A stretch of 64,000 nucleotides of DNA from Bog-473 sp963766995 (GCA_963766995.1 CAVYCE010000002.1:186001-250000); one strand, 5' to 3'; positions 10,508 through 20,365 are shown, numbered from the stretch's first letter. Notes: generated by a model not told the origin, from the letters alone. Translations and numbers: made by a program.

Positions 10508-11935
10508 TCAGCCTTCGACCGACTCCACGACTTCTGATTCAGCGGCCTCCGGCTCGGCGGCAGAAACCTCAGCCGGCGCTGCCTCTGCCGCTGGCGCCTC
10601 GTCAGCAACGGCCTCTACAGCACCCGACTCATCGGACGCCGTGTCGGCAATCGGAGCCTCGTGCACGGGTACACCCACTTCCTCGGCGAAGTCGGCCCAG
10701 GCCGCCTGCGCTTCGGTCTCGGGGGTGAACTCGCCCTCGGCGTAATCGAATCCGATGTAGTTGCCCTCGTCGTCGTAGGCGTGCTCACCGAAGGCCTCGC
10801 GGTACTCCTCGGACACTTCGCCACCCTCGGCCGCTTGCTTGATCGACAAGGAAATCCGTCGACGCTGCAGGTCGATGTCGATGATCTTGACCCACAGTTC
10901 TTCGCCGGGAGTGACCACCTGCTCGGGCAGGTCCACGTGGTGGACCGCCATCTCCGAGATGTGCACCAGACCTTCGATCCCATCGCCCACCTGTACGAAG
11001 GCGCCGAAGGGCACCAGCTTGGTGATGCGGCCGTAGACCAGCTGACCCACGGCGTGGCTGTCAGCGAACTCTTGCCACGGGTCGGACTGGGTGGACTTGA
11101 GCGACAGGGAGATGCGCTCCTTGTCCAGGTCCACGTCGAGTACCTCGACCTCAATCTCATCGCCCACTTGCACCACGGACGATGGGTGGTCGACATGCTT
11201 CCAGCTGAGCTCGGACACGTGGACGAGTCCGTCCATGCCGCCCAGGTCCACGAAGGCGCCGAAGTTGACCACCGAGGACACCACACCCTTGCGACGCTCG
11301 CCCGGCTTGAGGTTGGACAAGAAGTCGCCGCGCTGCTCTTTCTGCGCCTCCTCCAACCACGCCCGGCGCGACAGCACCACGTTGTTGCGGTTGCGGTCGA
11401 GCTCAATGATTTTGGCCTCAATGACCTTGCCCACGTACGGCTGCAGCTCGCGCACACGGCGCAGCTCAACCAGCGAGGCGGGCAGGAATCCACGAAGTCC
11501 AATGTCGACGATCAGGCCGCCCTTGACGACCTCGATGACCGGACCAGACACCATTTCGCCGTCGTTCTTCTTCTTCTCAATCGTGGTCCAGGCCCGCTCG
11601 TACTGCGCGCGCTTCTTGGACAGGACAAGACGCCCTTCCTTGTCCTCCTTCTGCAGCACTAACGCTTCGATGTGATCACCCAACGACACGATCTCTTCGG
11701 GGTGGACGTCATTGCGGATGGAGAGCTCACGGGCGGGGATGACACCCTCGGACTTGAATCCGATGTCCAGCAGCACTTCGTCGCGGTCGATCTTGACCAC
11801 GGTTCCCTCGATCACGTCACCGTCTTCGAACTCAATGATGGAGTCGCCCATCGCCTGTTCGAGATCGGCCTCACCGAGGTCGTCATCAACGATGGTGCGG
11901 GGGATGTAGTTCCCTTCGGCGTCGAAGCTGCCCAT
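10508..11935 (-). CDS. rpsA: 30S ribosomal protein S1
   Basis: A 475-residue protein with four S1 RNA-binding repeats at about residues 37-107, 122-190, 206-275 and 292-361. The later two have the canonical FGAFVDLGGMDGLVHVSELSW and FGAFVQVGDGIEGLVHISEM cores. It ends in an Ala/Glu-rich acidic tail, the usual actinobacterial layout (Gram-negative S1 has six repeats). S1 recruits mRNA to the 30S subunit. It is encoded on the same strand as polA and convergent with the secreted hydrolase. The 205 bp between rpsA and polA (11936-12140) contain no gene and should hold the rpsA leader; no confident -35/-10 pair was recognised there. Confidence 0.97.
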   Translation of the reverse strand: MGSFDAEGNYIPRTIVDDDLGEADLEQAMGDSIIEFEDGDVIEGTVVKIDRDEVLLDIGFKSEGVIPARELSIRNDVHPEEIVSLGDHIEALVLQKEDKEGRLVLSKKRAQYERAWTTIEKKKNDGEMVSGPVIEVVKGGLIVDIGLRGFLPASLVELRRVRELQPYVGKVIEAKIIELDRNRNNVVLSRRAWLEEAQKEQRGDFLSNLKPGERRKGVVSSVVNFGAFVDLGGMDGLVHVSELSWKHVDHPSSVVQVGDEIEVEVLDVDLDKERISLSLKSTQSDPWQEFADSHAVGQLVYGRITKLVPFGAFVQVGDGIEGLVHISEMAVHHVDLPEQVVTPGEELWVKIIDIDLQRRRISLSIKQAAEGGEVSEEYREAFGEHAYDDEGNYIGFDYAEGEFTPETEAQAAWADFAEEVGVPVHEAPIADTASDESGAVEAVADEAPAAEAAPAEVSAAEPEAAESEVVESVEG

Positions 11936-12140
11936 GGCTTCGGGGGAGAGAAGGGCGGTGGTGCGCTCGTCAGGACATCAAAAGCTCGCTTTCAACTGCA
12001 GGTGACCGCGCCGGGGTCGGTGTGAGTCCAATAGGGTGCCGCGCTGCCGGTGCCAGCGGGCGTGACAGGTTATCAGCTGGTCAAAGCCCCTTTTATCGCG
12101 GCGTGCTCAGCCTCGACTCTGCCAGCGAGCTCGCGTTGTC

Positions 12141-14882
12141 TCAACCCTTGGCGGCGGCCCAGCTCGGACCGGCATGGCCATGGAAATGGTGAGCGGAACC
12201 TTCAGGTCGGCCGCCCCGGTGAGGGCTTCTTCGGTGAGGCGGCTGGCCTCCTTCTCCTCGCCCTTGGCCACCTCGACGATCACCTCGTCGTGGACCTGGA
12301 GCACCAGGCGGCTGGCCAGCTTGGCCTTCTCCAGCGACTGGTCCAAGCGGACCAGGGCCATCTTGAAGATGTCAGCCGCTAGCCCCTGAATCCCAGCGTT
12401 CATGGCCTGGCGCTCGGCCGCCTGGCGCTGGTGGAAATTCGAGTTGTGCAGGTCCGGCAGCGGTCGGATACCGGCCGAACTCGGTCCTGGTGGCGCCCCG
12501 TGTTCGGGCTTCCTCCACCGTCTCCTCCATGTAGGCCTTCACCCGGGGGAAGGCGCCGAAGTAGCTGCCCATGATGGCGGACGCCTCATCCACCGGTATG
12601 CCCAGGCGCTGGCTCAGGCCGTAGGCCTCCATGCCGTAGGCCAGGCCGTAGGAGACCATTTTGGAGAACTCGCGCTGGGTGTGGGTGACCTCGGACTCGG
12701 GCACTCGATAGACGCCGGCCGCCACCACTCGGTGCACGTCCGATCCCGACGTCATGGCCTCGATGAGCCCGGGGTCCTCAGACAAGTGGGCGATGACCCG
12801 CAGCTCCACCTGGTCGTAGTCGGCCACTAAGAAAGAACAGCCCTGGGCCGGCACGAACGCCCGGCGGAACTGCTTGCCGATTTCGGATCGGACCGGGATG
12901 TTGTGCAGGTTGGGTCGATCCGATGAGATGCGGCCGGTGCGGGCCACCGTCTGCCCGAAGGAGGCATGGATCCGTCCGTCCTCGGCCACTTCGGCCAGCA
13001 GGTTCTCCCCGTAGGTCGAGCGCAGTTTTTCCACTTCCCGGTACGAGAGCAGTGCATCAACAATTGGATGAGCGTCCCGCAGCGATTCCAGGGTCTGGGC
13101 ATCGGTGGAGTAGCCGGTTTTCGTCTTCTTGCCCGGGTTTCAGCCCGAGTTCGTCGTAGAGCACCGTCCGCAGCTGCTGGCGTCGAATTCACATTGAACT
13201 CGTGCCCGGCCAGCTCTTGCACTTTGGCCTGCAGGGTGGCCGCCGATTTCTTGAGTTCGTCGGCGATCTTCTGAAGTTCGACCCGGTCAATGCCGATGCC
13301 CGCCACCTCCATTTTGGCCAGGACTCGAACCAGAGGGGTCTCGATGTCGTCGTGCAACAACCCCATGTCTTCGGCGACGAGCCTGGTCCGGTACTCGCCG
13401 GCCAGCTCGGCCACATCGCGGGCCTCCGTGACCATGCCGTTCGCCACATCGAGCAACTCATCGACGGCATCGCCCATGCTCAGTTGCAGTTGACCTTCGG
13501 TGCCACGCAAGGTGTCCAGCTCGTAGTCACCGGTGCTGGCGTCCAAAAGATAGGCAGCTACGGCGGTGTCCATGACCAGTCCCGTGCAGTCAATGCCCAG
13601 TGGCAGCAGCGAACGCATCATCTCTTTGACCCGATGCCCCACCACCGGTCGAGCCAGCAAGGCCCCGAGCTTCTTGGCCACAGTGGCGGACGACAAGAGA
13701 TCGCCCGGCACCATCACCGCCACTTCAGCCTCGCCCTCGGTGGCGACCAGGGTCACACCCACCAACGGGCTTCGCCCCGACGTGCCTTGCCAGCGAGCGG
13801 CCAGGCTGAACGGCCCGTCACCCAGCGCCGTCAGGTCCTTGACCGCATCGGCGGCCTTGAGCGGCAAGTTGAGGACTCCGGGCACCGCTGTCTGGGCGGG
13901 CTTCGCCGCCAGAGGTTTGGACGTCGATTTTTTGGCCGTCGGCGTTTCACTGGGCGGCGGAGCGTCGCCCGCCTCGCCCAACGCTCCCGATGTGAGTAGC
14001 CCTTCGAAACGGCGCCAATGCGTCCTCATCTCATACCGCGCAAAGACAGCCTCGGCGGTCGAAAGGTCCCATCCTCCAAGCTGAAGATCCGACACTGAGA
14101 CGCCGAGCGCCACGTCGCGGACTAATGGGATGACCGCAGCATTGGATCGAGCGAGGGCCTCGTTGTTGATGAGGTTCTCCTTGAGCTTGGGCGTTTGCTC
14201 ATCGACATGGGCGTAAATACCGTCGAGGTCGCCGTAGGCATTGAGCAGCTTGGCCGCCGTCTTCTCCCCCACGCCTGGCACACCGGGCAGGTTGTCGGAG
14301 GGGTCGCCGCGCAGGGCAGCCAAAAGCACGTACTTCGACGGTGGGACACCGCAGCGCTCCACAATCCCAGCCTCGTCGTAGAGGGAGTAGTCACTCACGC
14401 CCCGCCGGTTGTAGAGCACTCGCACATGAGGGTCCTCAATCAGCTGGAAGCTGTCGCGGTCTCCGGTGACCACCACCACATCGCATTGTCGGTCACGGGC
14501 CTCGGTCGCCAACGTGGCCAGGACGTCATCGGCCTCGTAGCCCGGCGCCTCGACCACCGGGATGGCCAGCGCCTCCATGACCTCGCGGATCATTTCGAAC
14601 TGTGGCGGCAGGTCGTCCGGCGTCTCGTCTCTCCCGCCCTTGTAGTCCTCAACCATCTCGTCGCGGAAGGTCCCGCCCGGTAGGTCGAAGGCCACGGCCA
14701 GCGAACCGGGCTGATGGTCCTTCACGATGTTCGCCGACCATCGACACGAAGCCGTGGACGGCATTGGTCACTTCCCCCGATGAGGTGCGCAACGTGTTGG
14801 GCAGTGCGAAGTAGGCCCGGAAAGCAAGGGACATCCCGTCCAGGAGAAACAGTGGACCTGAGCGCTCCCCCGTTGTCGCCAT
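12141..14882 (-). CDS. polA: DNA polymerase I (five apparent frameshifts, probably sequence errors)
   Basis: All parts of PolA are present in order but in different frames. The 5'-nuclease starts at ATG 14882 and includes VVVTGDRDSFQLIED. The 3'-5' exonuclease-like region follows. The polymerase domain has motif A (DYDQVELRVIAHL), motif B (QREFSKMVSYGLAYGM) and motif C (VHDEV). Frame changes fall near 14735, 13175, 13140, 12465 and 12173. Several restore the frame if one base is dropped, for example the extra G in CCCGGGC near 13140. After correction the end reads SWAAAKG with a stop at 12141, matching the expected PolA C-terminus. Tyr replaces Phe in motif B, as in other actinobacterial PolA. 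It directly abuts the ANTAR regulator gene. Confidence 0.9.
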
Positions 14883-15479
14883 TTACGGCGTCAGCGTACC
14901 GTCGACGATCTGCTGGGCCACATCCCGCATGCGAGCTCTCGTCTTCATGGCCGTCTGCTGGATGAAACTGAACGCTTCGTTCTCGGGCAGCTCATTGCGG
15001 TCCATGAGAATGGCCTTGGCCTCGTCGACCACCCGGCGGGTCACGATCTTGTCTTCGGCCCCACCGCTGCCGGCCTCAGCGGCGATGGCCCATTCCTGTC
15101 GCGCCTGGGCCAACACATCGGCCACGGCCGGCAGGAGCTCTCGCGGCTGAAATGGCTTCACTAGGTATGCAGCGACTCCGGCATCGCGGGCCTCTTCGAT
15201 GAGGTCGCGCTGGCTGAACGCGGTCAGGAGCAGCACGGCGACCTGGTGGCGCGACGTGATTTCACGCGCCGCCCGCAGCCCGTCCATCCCCGGCATCTTG
15301 ATATCGAGGATGACGAGATCGGGCTGGTGTTCCTCAACCAGGGTCACAGCCTCGTCACCGCGGCCGGTCTCCCCCACCACGTCGTATCCAGCCGTAGTCA
15401 GGATCTCCTTGAGGTCGAGCCGAATGATGGCCTCGTCTTCGGCGATGACCACGCGGGCCACGGTCTTCGTCTTGCTCAC
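14883..15479 (-). CDS. pdtaR: ANTAR-domain response regulator (PdtaR-like)
   Basis: A 198-residue protein. The receiver domain (residues 8-120) has the acidic pair E14/D15, phosphoacceptor Asp59 in LDIKMPGMDGL, and Lys108 in VKPF. A short linker leads to an ANTAR domain (about 137-193: VDEAKAILMDRNELPENEAFSFIQQTAMKTRARM). ANTAR proteins bind paired RNA hairpins and prevent transcription termination; mycobacterial PdtaR pairs with histidine kinase PdtaS. No PdtaS-like kinase is in the window. The start overlaps the upstream small coiled-coil gene (ATGA) and the stop abuts the polA start, so a menC-coiled-coil-ANTAR-polA transcript is likely. Confidence 0.93.
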   Translation of the reverse strand: MSKTKTVARVVIAEDEAIIRLDLKEILTTAGYDVVGETGRGDEAVTLVEEHQPDLVILDIKMPGMDGLRAAREITSRHQVAVLLLTAFSQRDLIEEARDAGVAAYLVKPFQPRELLPAVADVLAQARQEWAIAAEAGSGGAEDKIVTRRVVDEAKAILMDRNELPENEAFSFIQQTAMKTRARMRDVAQQIVDGTLTP

Positions 15480-15768
15480 GAACGACCAGTCCCCACGTCG
15501 GCCAGGAGTTCATCCTGGCGGTGCTCCAGATCTACCACGGTCACCGCCAGTGCCTCTCGTGCTTTGGCCATGGCATCGGCATGACGGGCCGCCTCGCTGT
15601 GCTCGTGGGCCGCTTGAGGTGTCTCCGAAACGAGTGACCGCACCCGAGCCTCGTCTGCGGACTCCAACACCACGGCCAACTGCTCGTCGAGCACGGCCAG
15701 CTCTTCCCGGGCGCGCACCAGCCGGTGTGCACGTCACGAAGTCGGCGTTCGAGCAGGATGCGCTGCAT
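15476..15768 (-). CDS. Small charged coiled-coil protein (one apparent frameshift), unknown function
   Basis: The main open frame (GTG 15718 to stop 15476, 80 residues) is rich in Ala, Glu, Arg and Leu with heptad-like spacing, so it is probably a helical coiled coil. Just upstream, another frame starting at ATG 15768 reads MQRILLERRLRDVH, and removing one A near 15729 joins it smoothly into RLVRAREELAVLDEQ. The joined product would be about 97 residues and would start only 6 bp after the menC stop, which fits an operon. The stop overlaps the ANTAR regulator start (ATGA). I do not recognise a family. Coupling suggests a partner or modulator of the regulator (inference). Confidence 0.6.
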
Positions 15769-15774
15769 GGAGCG

Positions 15775-16959
15775 TCAAGTGTACGTGGCCGGGAACCAGC
15801 GCCGAGCCGTGGGCAGATTGCCCACTATCGCCTCCTCGGGCCACTGACCCACCCCAGGTTGATCGGGCACTCGGACCCAACCTTGCTGCACCTCCGGGTA
15901 GCCGCACGGATCGACTGCTAAGTACTGCGAAGGCGAGCTCACATCGCTGACCAGGCCCGCCACATCCTGGGAGAGGCGAGCCGCCAGGGCCAGGTTCGAC
16001 GACCGGCCCAATCCGGTCTCGAAGAATCCACCCACGAAGACATTGATTCCGGCCTCCTGGCAGGCGGCATGCGCCTGGCGAGTCGCCCGAATGCCCCCCA
16101 GCCGACCCGGCTTGAGACAGGCCACCCGACATGACTCGTTCCGGATCGCATCGAGCACCCGCCGGGGGGTAGAGAGCGATTCATCGAGGCAGATCGGGAC
16201 CCGCAGAGACTTGGCCAGCTCGGCATGGGCCACCAAATCAGCTGGAGGGAGTGGCTGTTCAATGCAGAGCAATTCGAACTCGGCCAGCCTGTTGAGGGAG
16301 TCGACGTCCTCCATGCGGTAGGACCCGTTGGCGTCGACCTGCAGCACGAGATCCGGATGATCAGACCGCACGGCCGCCACGGCCTGGTGATCCCACCCGG
16401 GGGCGATCTTGATCCGCACCCGAGCGGCTCCCCCCTCGACGGCTAGGCGGACGTCCTCCCGGAGCAGACCGAGATCGTGCTCGTCGGGAATCCCCACCGC
16501 TGCTCCCACGGGAACGGCATCAAAGCCGGTGCCGATTTCGAAAAACGCTCCGAGGGACAACCCGTCTCGGCGCAGCTCGGCGTCGGTCACCGCCATTTCG
16601 AAGGTGGCGCCCAGCATGCGGTCCACCGGTGCACTGCCGAAAAGGGGCGCGATCTCGGCGCTGCTCGGAATGCTGCCTTCTCGGGACACGCTGGCATCCA
16701 CCAGGCGCTGCACCCCACGAACCTGCGCCATGGCGTCCACATCGTCGACGCTGGGGTCAACCGAGGTCCGGTCTGCGAGGGCAGCACATTCGCCCCAACC
16801 TTCGCCTTCATCGGTGATCATGCGTATGTAAAGGAGGTCCCGGGAGCGGTGCACACCGGCGGCCGTTCCCACCGGGTGCCGAAACGGAATACTGACGCGC
16901 ACCAGCTCTATGCCGACCAGCTTCACGGCTTCACCGTAGATCCCACCTTGTAGGCTCAT
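15775..16959 (-). CDS. menC: o-Succinylbenzoate synthase
   Basis: A 394-residue enolase-superfamily enzyme. The catalytic set is visible in order: RIKI (KxK-type base), VDANGSY (first metal Asp), IEQPL (metal Glu), LDESL (metal Asp) and CLKPGRLGG (second catalytic Lys). This combination and the WGECAAL segment match MenC, which dehydrates SHCHC to o-succinylbenzoate in menaquinone synthesis. MenG and MenF are encoded at 44.8-46.8 kb. N-acylamino-acid racemases are close relatives, so the menaquinone role rests partly on those genes. ATG start, 8 bp from the divergent tRNA-Leu. Confidence 0.9.
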   Translation of the reverse strand: MSLQGGIYGEAVKLVGIELVRVSIPFRHPVGTAAGVHRSRDLLYIRMITDEGEGWGECAALADRTSVDPSVDDVDAMAQVRGVQRLVDASVSREGSIPSSAEIAPLFGSAPVDRMLGATFEMAVTDAELRRDGLSLGAFFEIGTGFDAVPVGAAVGIPDEHDLGLLREDVRLAVEGGAARVRIKIAPGWDHQAVAAVRSDHPDLVLQVDANGSYRMEDVDSLNRLAEFELLCIEQPLPPADLVAHAELAKSLRVPICLDESLSTPRRVLDAIRNESCRVACLKPGRLGGIRATRQAHAACQEAGINVFVGGFFETGLGRSSNLALAARLSQDVAGLVSDVSSPSQYLAVDPCGYPEVQQGWVRVPDQPGVGQWPEEAIVGNLPTARRWFPATYT

Positions 16960-16966
16960 CGCTCCA

Positions 16967-17053
16967 GCCCGGATGGCGGAATCGGCAGACGCGGCGGCCT
17001 CAAAAGCCGTTGTTCGAAAGGACGTGCGGGTTCAAGTCCCGCTCCGGGCACCA
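16967..17053 (+). tRNA. tRNA-Leu(CAA)
   Basis: An 87-nt class II tRNA. The acceptor arms GCCCGGA (16967-16973) and TCCGGGC (17043-17049) pair perfectly, with discriminator A and an encoded CCA end (17051-17053). The anticodon stem GCGGC/GCCGT encloses the loop CTCAAAA, giving anticodon CAA (Leu, UUG codon). A long variable arm and the T arm GCGGGTTCAAGTCCCGC complete the fold. It lies in the 145-bp gap between menC and the LLM oxidoreductase gene. Confidence 0.96.
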
Positions 17054-17104
17054 ATGGGCGACGACTTCAGACCAATCACAGCTGGTTATGAAGTAAACCG
17101 AACC

Positions 17105-18109
17105 CTAGGTACGTCGGTTCTCGATGCCCCAGCGCTCGGCCACGAGCGTCAACGATCTAACCCGTGCCTCATAGGAATGGGCACGGGTAGAAATCATGAT
17201 TTCGTCGGCATCAGTTCGACGCTGCAGGTCGAGTAGCCCTTGATTGACCTGCTCGGCATCACCGATGAGATGGGTGGAAAGAGCCTCGTCCACCATGGCC
17301 TGCTCACCTTCTGAGAAGTCATAGGCCTCCGCTTCCTCGGGTGACGGGAGCAGACCCAATCGGCCCGAGCGAAGCTGCAAAATACTCAGAGCCGAAGAAC
17401 CAGACAGCCACCGGGCCTCCGCTTCGGTTGGAGCACAGATAACTGACACCGCCACCATGGTCTGTGGCTCTCTGTGCAAAATGGAGGGGCGGAACGCATC
17501 GCGATAGGTCGAGAGCGCGGCATGGAGCAGGGCGGGTGCGAAGTGATAGGCGAATGAGAATGGCAGACCCAGTTGCCCGGCTAACTGGGCGCTAAAGAGC
17601 GACGAGCCCAGTAACCAGACCTGTGGGAGATACCCGCTTCCCGGTGATGCCGCCGGATGCCCAGCTGGCCCCTCCCGAGGCAGCAAATAGTTGATCAATT
17701 CGACTACATCGTCTGGAAACGTGTCCACCCCCACCTGAGCTGATCGACGAAGCGCCCGAGCCGTCACCTGGTCGGTGCCAGGCGCGCGGCCCAATCCCAG
17801 GTCGATTCGCCCAGGATGGAGCGCCTCGAGGGTGGCAAATTGCTCGGCCACGACGAGAGGGGAATGGTTGGGCAGCATCACCCCGCCTGACCCGATCCTC
17901 AAGGTCGTGGTGGCATTGGCGAGGTGCGCCATCAAGACAGCTGGCGCCGAACTGGCCACGGCCGGCATGCCGTGATGCTCAGCCACCCATATTCGGTGAA
18001 ACCCCAACCTCTCCACCTCGCCTGCCAACTGGGTGGTCTCGGCCAACGCCCGCGACGGCGTCGAACCGGTCGCCACCGTGGCGAGATCAAGGACAGAGAG
18101 CGTGGCCAT
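17105..18109 (-). CDS. LLM-class flavin-dependent oxidoreductase (luciferase-like)
   Basis: A 334-residue TIM-barrel monooxygenase-like protein. Landmarks are FHRIWVAEHHGMP (the AEHH motif near residues 40-50), IGSGGVMLPNHSPLVVAEQFATLEALHPGRIDLGLGRAPG and a late LIGDAEQVNQGL segment. These place it in the MsnO8/LLM group of luciferase-like enzymes, which use FMN or sometimes F420. The substrate is unknown. The ATG at 18109 is selected because the longer upstream frame is low-complexity translation of the intergenic region. It is divergent from the fab operon across a roughly 290-bp intergenic stretch (18110-18398) in which I see no gene and no confident promoter. Confidence 0.88.
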   Translation of the reverse strand: MATLSVLDLATVATGSTPSRALAETTQLAGEVERLGFHRIWVAEHHGMPAVASSAPAVLMAHLANATTTLRIGSGGVMLPNHSPLVVAEQFATLEALHPGRIDLGLGRAPGTDQVTARALRRSAQVGVDTFPDDVVELINYLLPREGPAGHPAASPGSGYLPQVWLLGSSLFSAQLAGQLGLPFSFAYHFAPALLHAALSTYRDAFRPSILHREPQTMVAVSVICAPTEAEARWLSGSSALSILQLRSGRLGLLPSPEEAEAYDFSEGEQAMVDEALSTHLIGDAEQVNQGLLDLQRRTDADEIMISTRAHSYEARVRSLTLVAERWGIENRRT

Positions 18110-18398
18110 GCTTAGTGCAACGTCAACAAGCGACCAGGGCTTCCCTGCACCATACGCATGCGGCCAATTCCTAGTGACAGGACTGCGAAGCCGCCTCGCA
18201 TCGAACCAAGAGGTGCGCCACTGGTCGTACCAAGCGAAGCAGCGGTTGCAGGCACGTTGATGGTGCCAAGCGGAGTGGAGCGGCCAAAAAGGTAATACCC
18301 CAGGTAGGAACAGCAATCTACTAATGCGACTTCGCCCGGTGTGGCGTGCCACACTGTTGATTCGCCGCCCCCCTCGACGAACGGAGCCGTCGCCGAAC

Positions 18399-19640
18399 GT
18401 GTTGGTCTTCACCTTCCCAGGACAGGGATCGCAGAAGTCGGGGATGGGTGCGCCTTGGGTCGACCACCCGTCTTGGGAAGTGGTGGCTGAAGCCTCCGAG
18501 GCCACCGACCGTGACCTTTCCTATCTCCTCCTCGAGGCTCCGATTGAAGAGCTGACGAGGACTGAGAACGCGCAACTGGCCACCACGGTGCTCAGCCTCG
18601 TTGTGCTCGATGCCGTAGAGCGCATCGGCTTGACCCCGGCCGCCTGCGCGGGACACAGCTTGGGTGAGTACACCGCACTCGTGGCCAGCGGAGCCCTGAC
18701 CTTTGACCATGGCATTCAACTGGTGGTGGCCCGGGGCGAAGCGATGGCACGAGCCGGCGAGGATGCACCCGGCACCATGGCTGCCCTCTTGGGTATTGCC
18801 GACGACGACGCCGAGGCCGCCTGCCAGCGGGCTGAAGGCGACGTCTGGGTGGCCAACTACAACGCGCCCGGCCAAGTCGTGATTGCCGGCACCAGCGAAG
18901 CCGTGGCCGTGGCTGGGGCCCTGGCTAAGGAACTTGGGGCCAAGAAGGTCATGCCGATTCAGGTGTCAGGTGCCTTTCACACGCCACTCATGCAAGGTGC
19001 TCGCGCCCCGCTGCGCAAGGCACTGGCCGAAGTGACATTCCTCACCCCCGAAGTGCGGGTGGTGGCCAACGTGGACGCCCGCGTGCACGACGACCCAGCC
19101 GATTGGCCCGGCTTGCTCTCGGCCCAACTGTGCAGCCCAGTGCGGTGGCGTCAAACACTCGAGACCTTCGCCGGACTCGGGCTCACCTCCCTGGTGGAGC
19201 TCGGCCCAGGCAGCGTGCTGAGCGGGTTGGCTAAGCGCAGCCTCCCCGAGATTCAGTCGCTGGCCGTCAACAAGCCGGCCGACCTCGACACACTGATGGA
19301 CACCATCAGCGCCGCGGGCACCTGGCGGGCCGAACCGGCGCTGCATCAGGGTGAGCACCTCTACATGTCCGAGCGCGTGGTCGTCAGCCCGGGCGGAGGC
19401 ATCTTCGCCCCCGACGCCACCCTGCATGCTCCTGGTACCGGCCTCTTGCCCGGCACCGAAGGCGTGGGCGATGACAACGCCCCGTCACACGTCGAAGTGG
19501 GTGACCTCGTCGGTCGGATCGGCATTACCGAAGTGCGGACGCCATTCGCCGGCCAAGTGGTGCGCTGGTTAGCGGTCGACGGAGAGAGGGTCCAAGAAGG
19601 ACAACCGCTGGTCTGGCTGCGCGTCCCCGACCACGCCTGA
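18399..19640 (+). CDS. fabD: Malonyl-CoA:ACP transacylase with C-terminal biotinyl/lipoyl-like domain
   Basis: A 413-residue protein from GTG 18399 (an ATG at 18324 would add 25 basic residues unlike the family). The FabD domain (1 to about 310) has FPGQGSQ at the N-terminus, catalytic Ser87 in GHSLGEY, and His194 in GAFHTPLM. It moves malonyl from CoA to ACP. FabD normally ends near 310 residues. Here about 90 extra residues (325-413) look like a degenerate biotinyl/lipoyl-type barrel (VEVGDLVGRIGITEV, TPFAGQVV, VDGERVQEGQPL). This extension contains no lysine, so it cannot carry biotin or lipoate. The stop overlaps the fabG start (TGATG); first gene of fabD-fabG-acpP-fabF. Confidence 0.93.
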   Translation: MLVFTFPGQGSQKSGMGAPWVDHPSWEVVAEASEATDRDLSYLLLEAPIEELTRTENAQLATTVLSLVVLDAVERIGLTPAACAGHSLGEYTALVASGALTFDHGIQLVVARGEAMARAGEDAPGTMAALLGIADDDAEAACQRAEGDVWVANYNAPGQVVIAGTSEAVAVAGALAKELGAKKVMPIQVSGAFHTPLMQGARAPLRKALAEVTFLTPEVRVVANVDARVHDDPADWPGLLSAQLCSPVRWRQTLETFAGLGLTSLVELGPGSVLSGLAKRSLPEIQSLAVNKPADLDTLMDTISAAGTWRAEPALHQGEHLYMSERVVVSPGGGIFAPDATLHAPGTGLLPGTEGVGDDNAPSHVEVGDLVGRIGITEVRTPFAGQVVRWLAVDGERVQEGQPLVWLRVPDHA

Positions 19641-20365
19641 TGGCAGTCGTCCTTGTCACAGGTGGCACGAGGGGCATTGGCGCGGCCTGCGTGGACTGGT
19701 TCCTGGCCAATGGCGACCAGGTGGCCACTACCTACCGATCAGAAGATCCGCCAGCAGCACCCAAAGGTGCGGACGCTGATCACTTCCTGGCAGTGCGCTG
19801 CGATGTGACCAAGCCCGAGCTCATTGAGGCTGCCTTTGCCACCATTGAAAGCACGTGGAGTCCGGTTGAAGTGCTGGTGGCCAACGCCGGCATCACCCGG
19901 GACGGTTTGATGCTGCGTATGAGCGAGGAAGCATTCACTGATGTCATCGACGCCAACCTGACCGGGTCGTTCCGGGTGGCCAAACGAGCCGTGAACAAGA
20001 TGCTCCGCCTCCACACTGGGCGCATCATCTTCCTCTCGTCTGTCGGGGCCTATGTGGGCCTACCCGGGCAGGCCAACTATGCCGCGTCCAAGGCCGGTCT
20101 GGTGGGCATGGCTCGGGCCATCGCCCGCGAGGTAGGCAGCCGGCAGATCACGGTCAATGTCGTCGCCCCTGGGCTCATTGACACCGATATGACATCGGCC
20201 CTCGGAGAAGAACGAGTGGCCCTCATGACCAGCCAGGTCCCCTTGGGGCGGGCCGGCACCATCGAAGATGTAGCCGGGGTCGTAGGCTTCTTGGCCTCGC
20301 CCTCAGCCGCCTATGTCACAGGGGCTGTCATCCCAGTCGATGGCGGACTCGGCATGGGCCTGTAG
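19640..20365 (+). CDS. fabG: 3-oxoacyl-ACP reductase
   Basis: A 241-residue short-chain dehydrogenase. It has the TGGTRGIG nucleotide-binding motif (residues 7-14), NAGITRDGL, the catalytic Ser/Tyr/Lys in LSSVGAYVGLPGQANYAASKAG, and a C-terminal GAVIPVDGGLGMGL typical of FabG. It reduces 3-oxoacyl-ACP with NADPH in fatty-acid elongation. Its ATG overlaps the fabD stop by one base, so it is translationally coupled. The position between fabD and acpP makes the FabG role firmer than for a lone SDR. Confidence 0.94.
   Translation: MAVVLVTGGTRGIGAACVDWFLANGDQVATTYRSEDPPAAPKGADADHFLAVRCDVTKPELIEAAFATIESTWSPVEVLVANAGITRDGLMLRMSEEAFTDVIDANLTGSFRVAKRAVNKMLRLHTGRIIFLSSVGAYVGLPGQANYAASKAGLVGMARAIAREVGSRQITVNVVAPGLIDTDMTSALGEERVALMTSQVPLGRAGTIEDVAGVVGFLASPSAAYVTGAVIPVDGGLGMGL

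Noticed and set aside
10508..11500. Antisense and alternate-frame open frames over rpsA
   Set aside because: All are shadows of the four S1 repeats in the minus frame.
12141..14882. Programmed ribosomal frameshifting in polA
   Set aside because: Five scattered shifts without slippery heptamers or downstream pseudoknots, several repaired by deleting one base; sequencing indels are simpler.
18324..18398. N-terminal extension of FabD from ATG 18324
   Set aside because: The added residues are basic and unlike FabD, and FPGQGSQ normally lies within ten residues of the start, as it does from GTG 18399.
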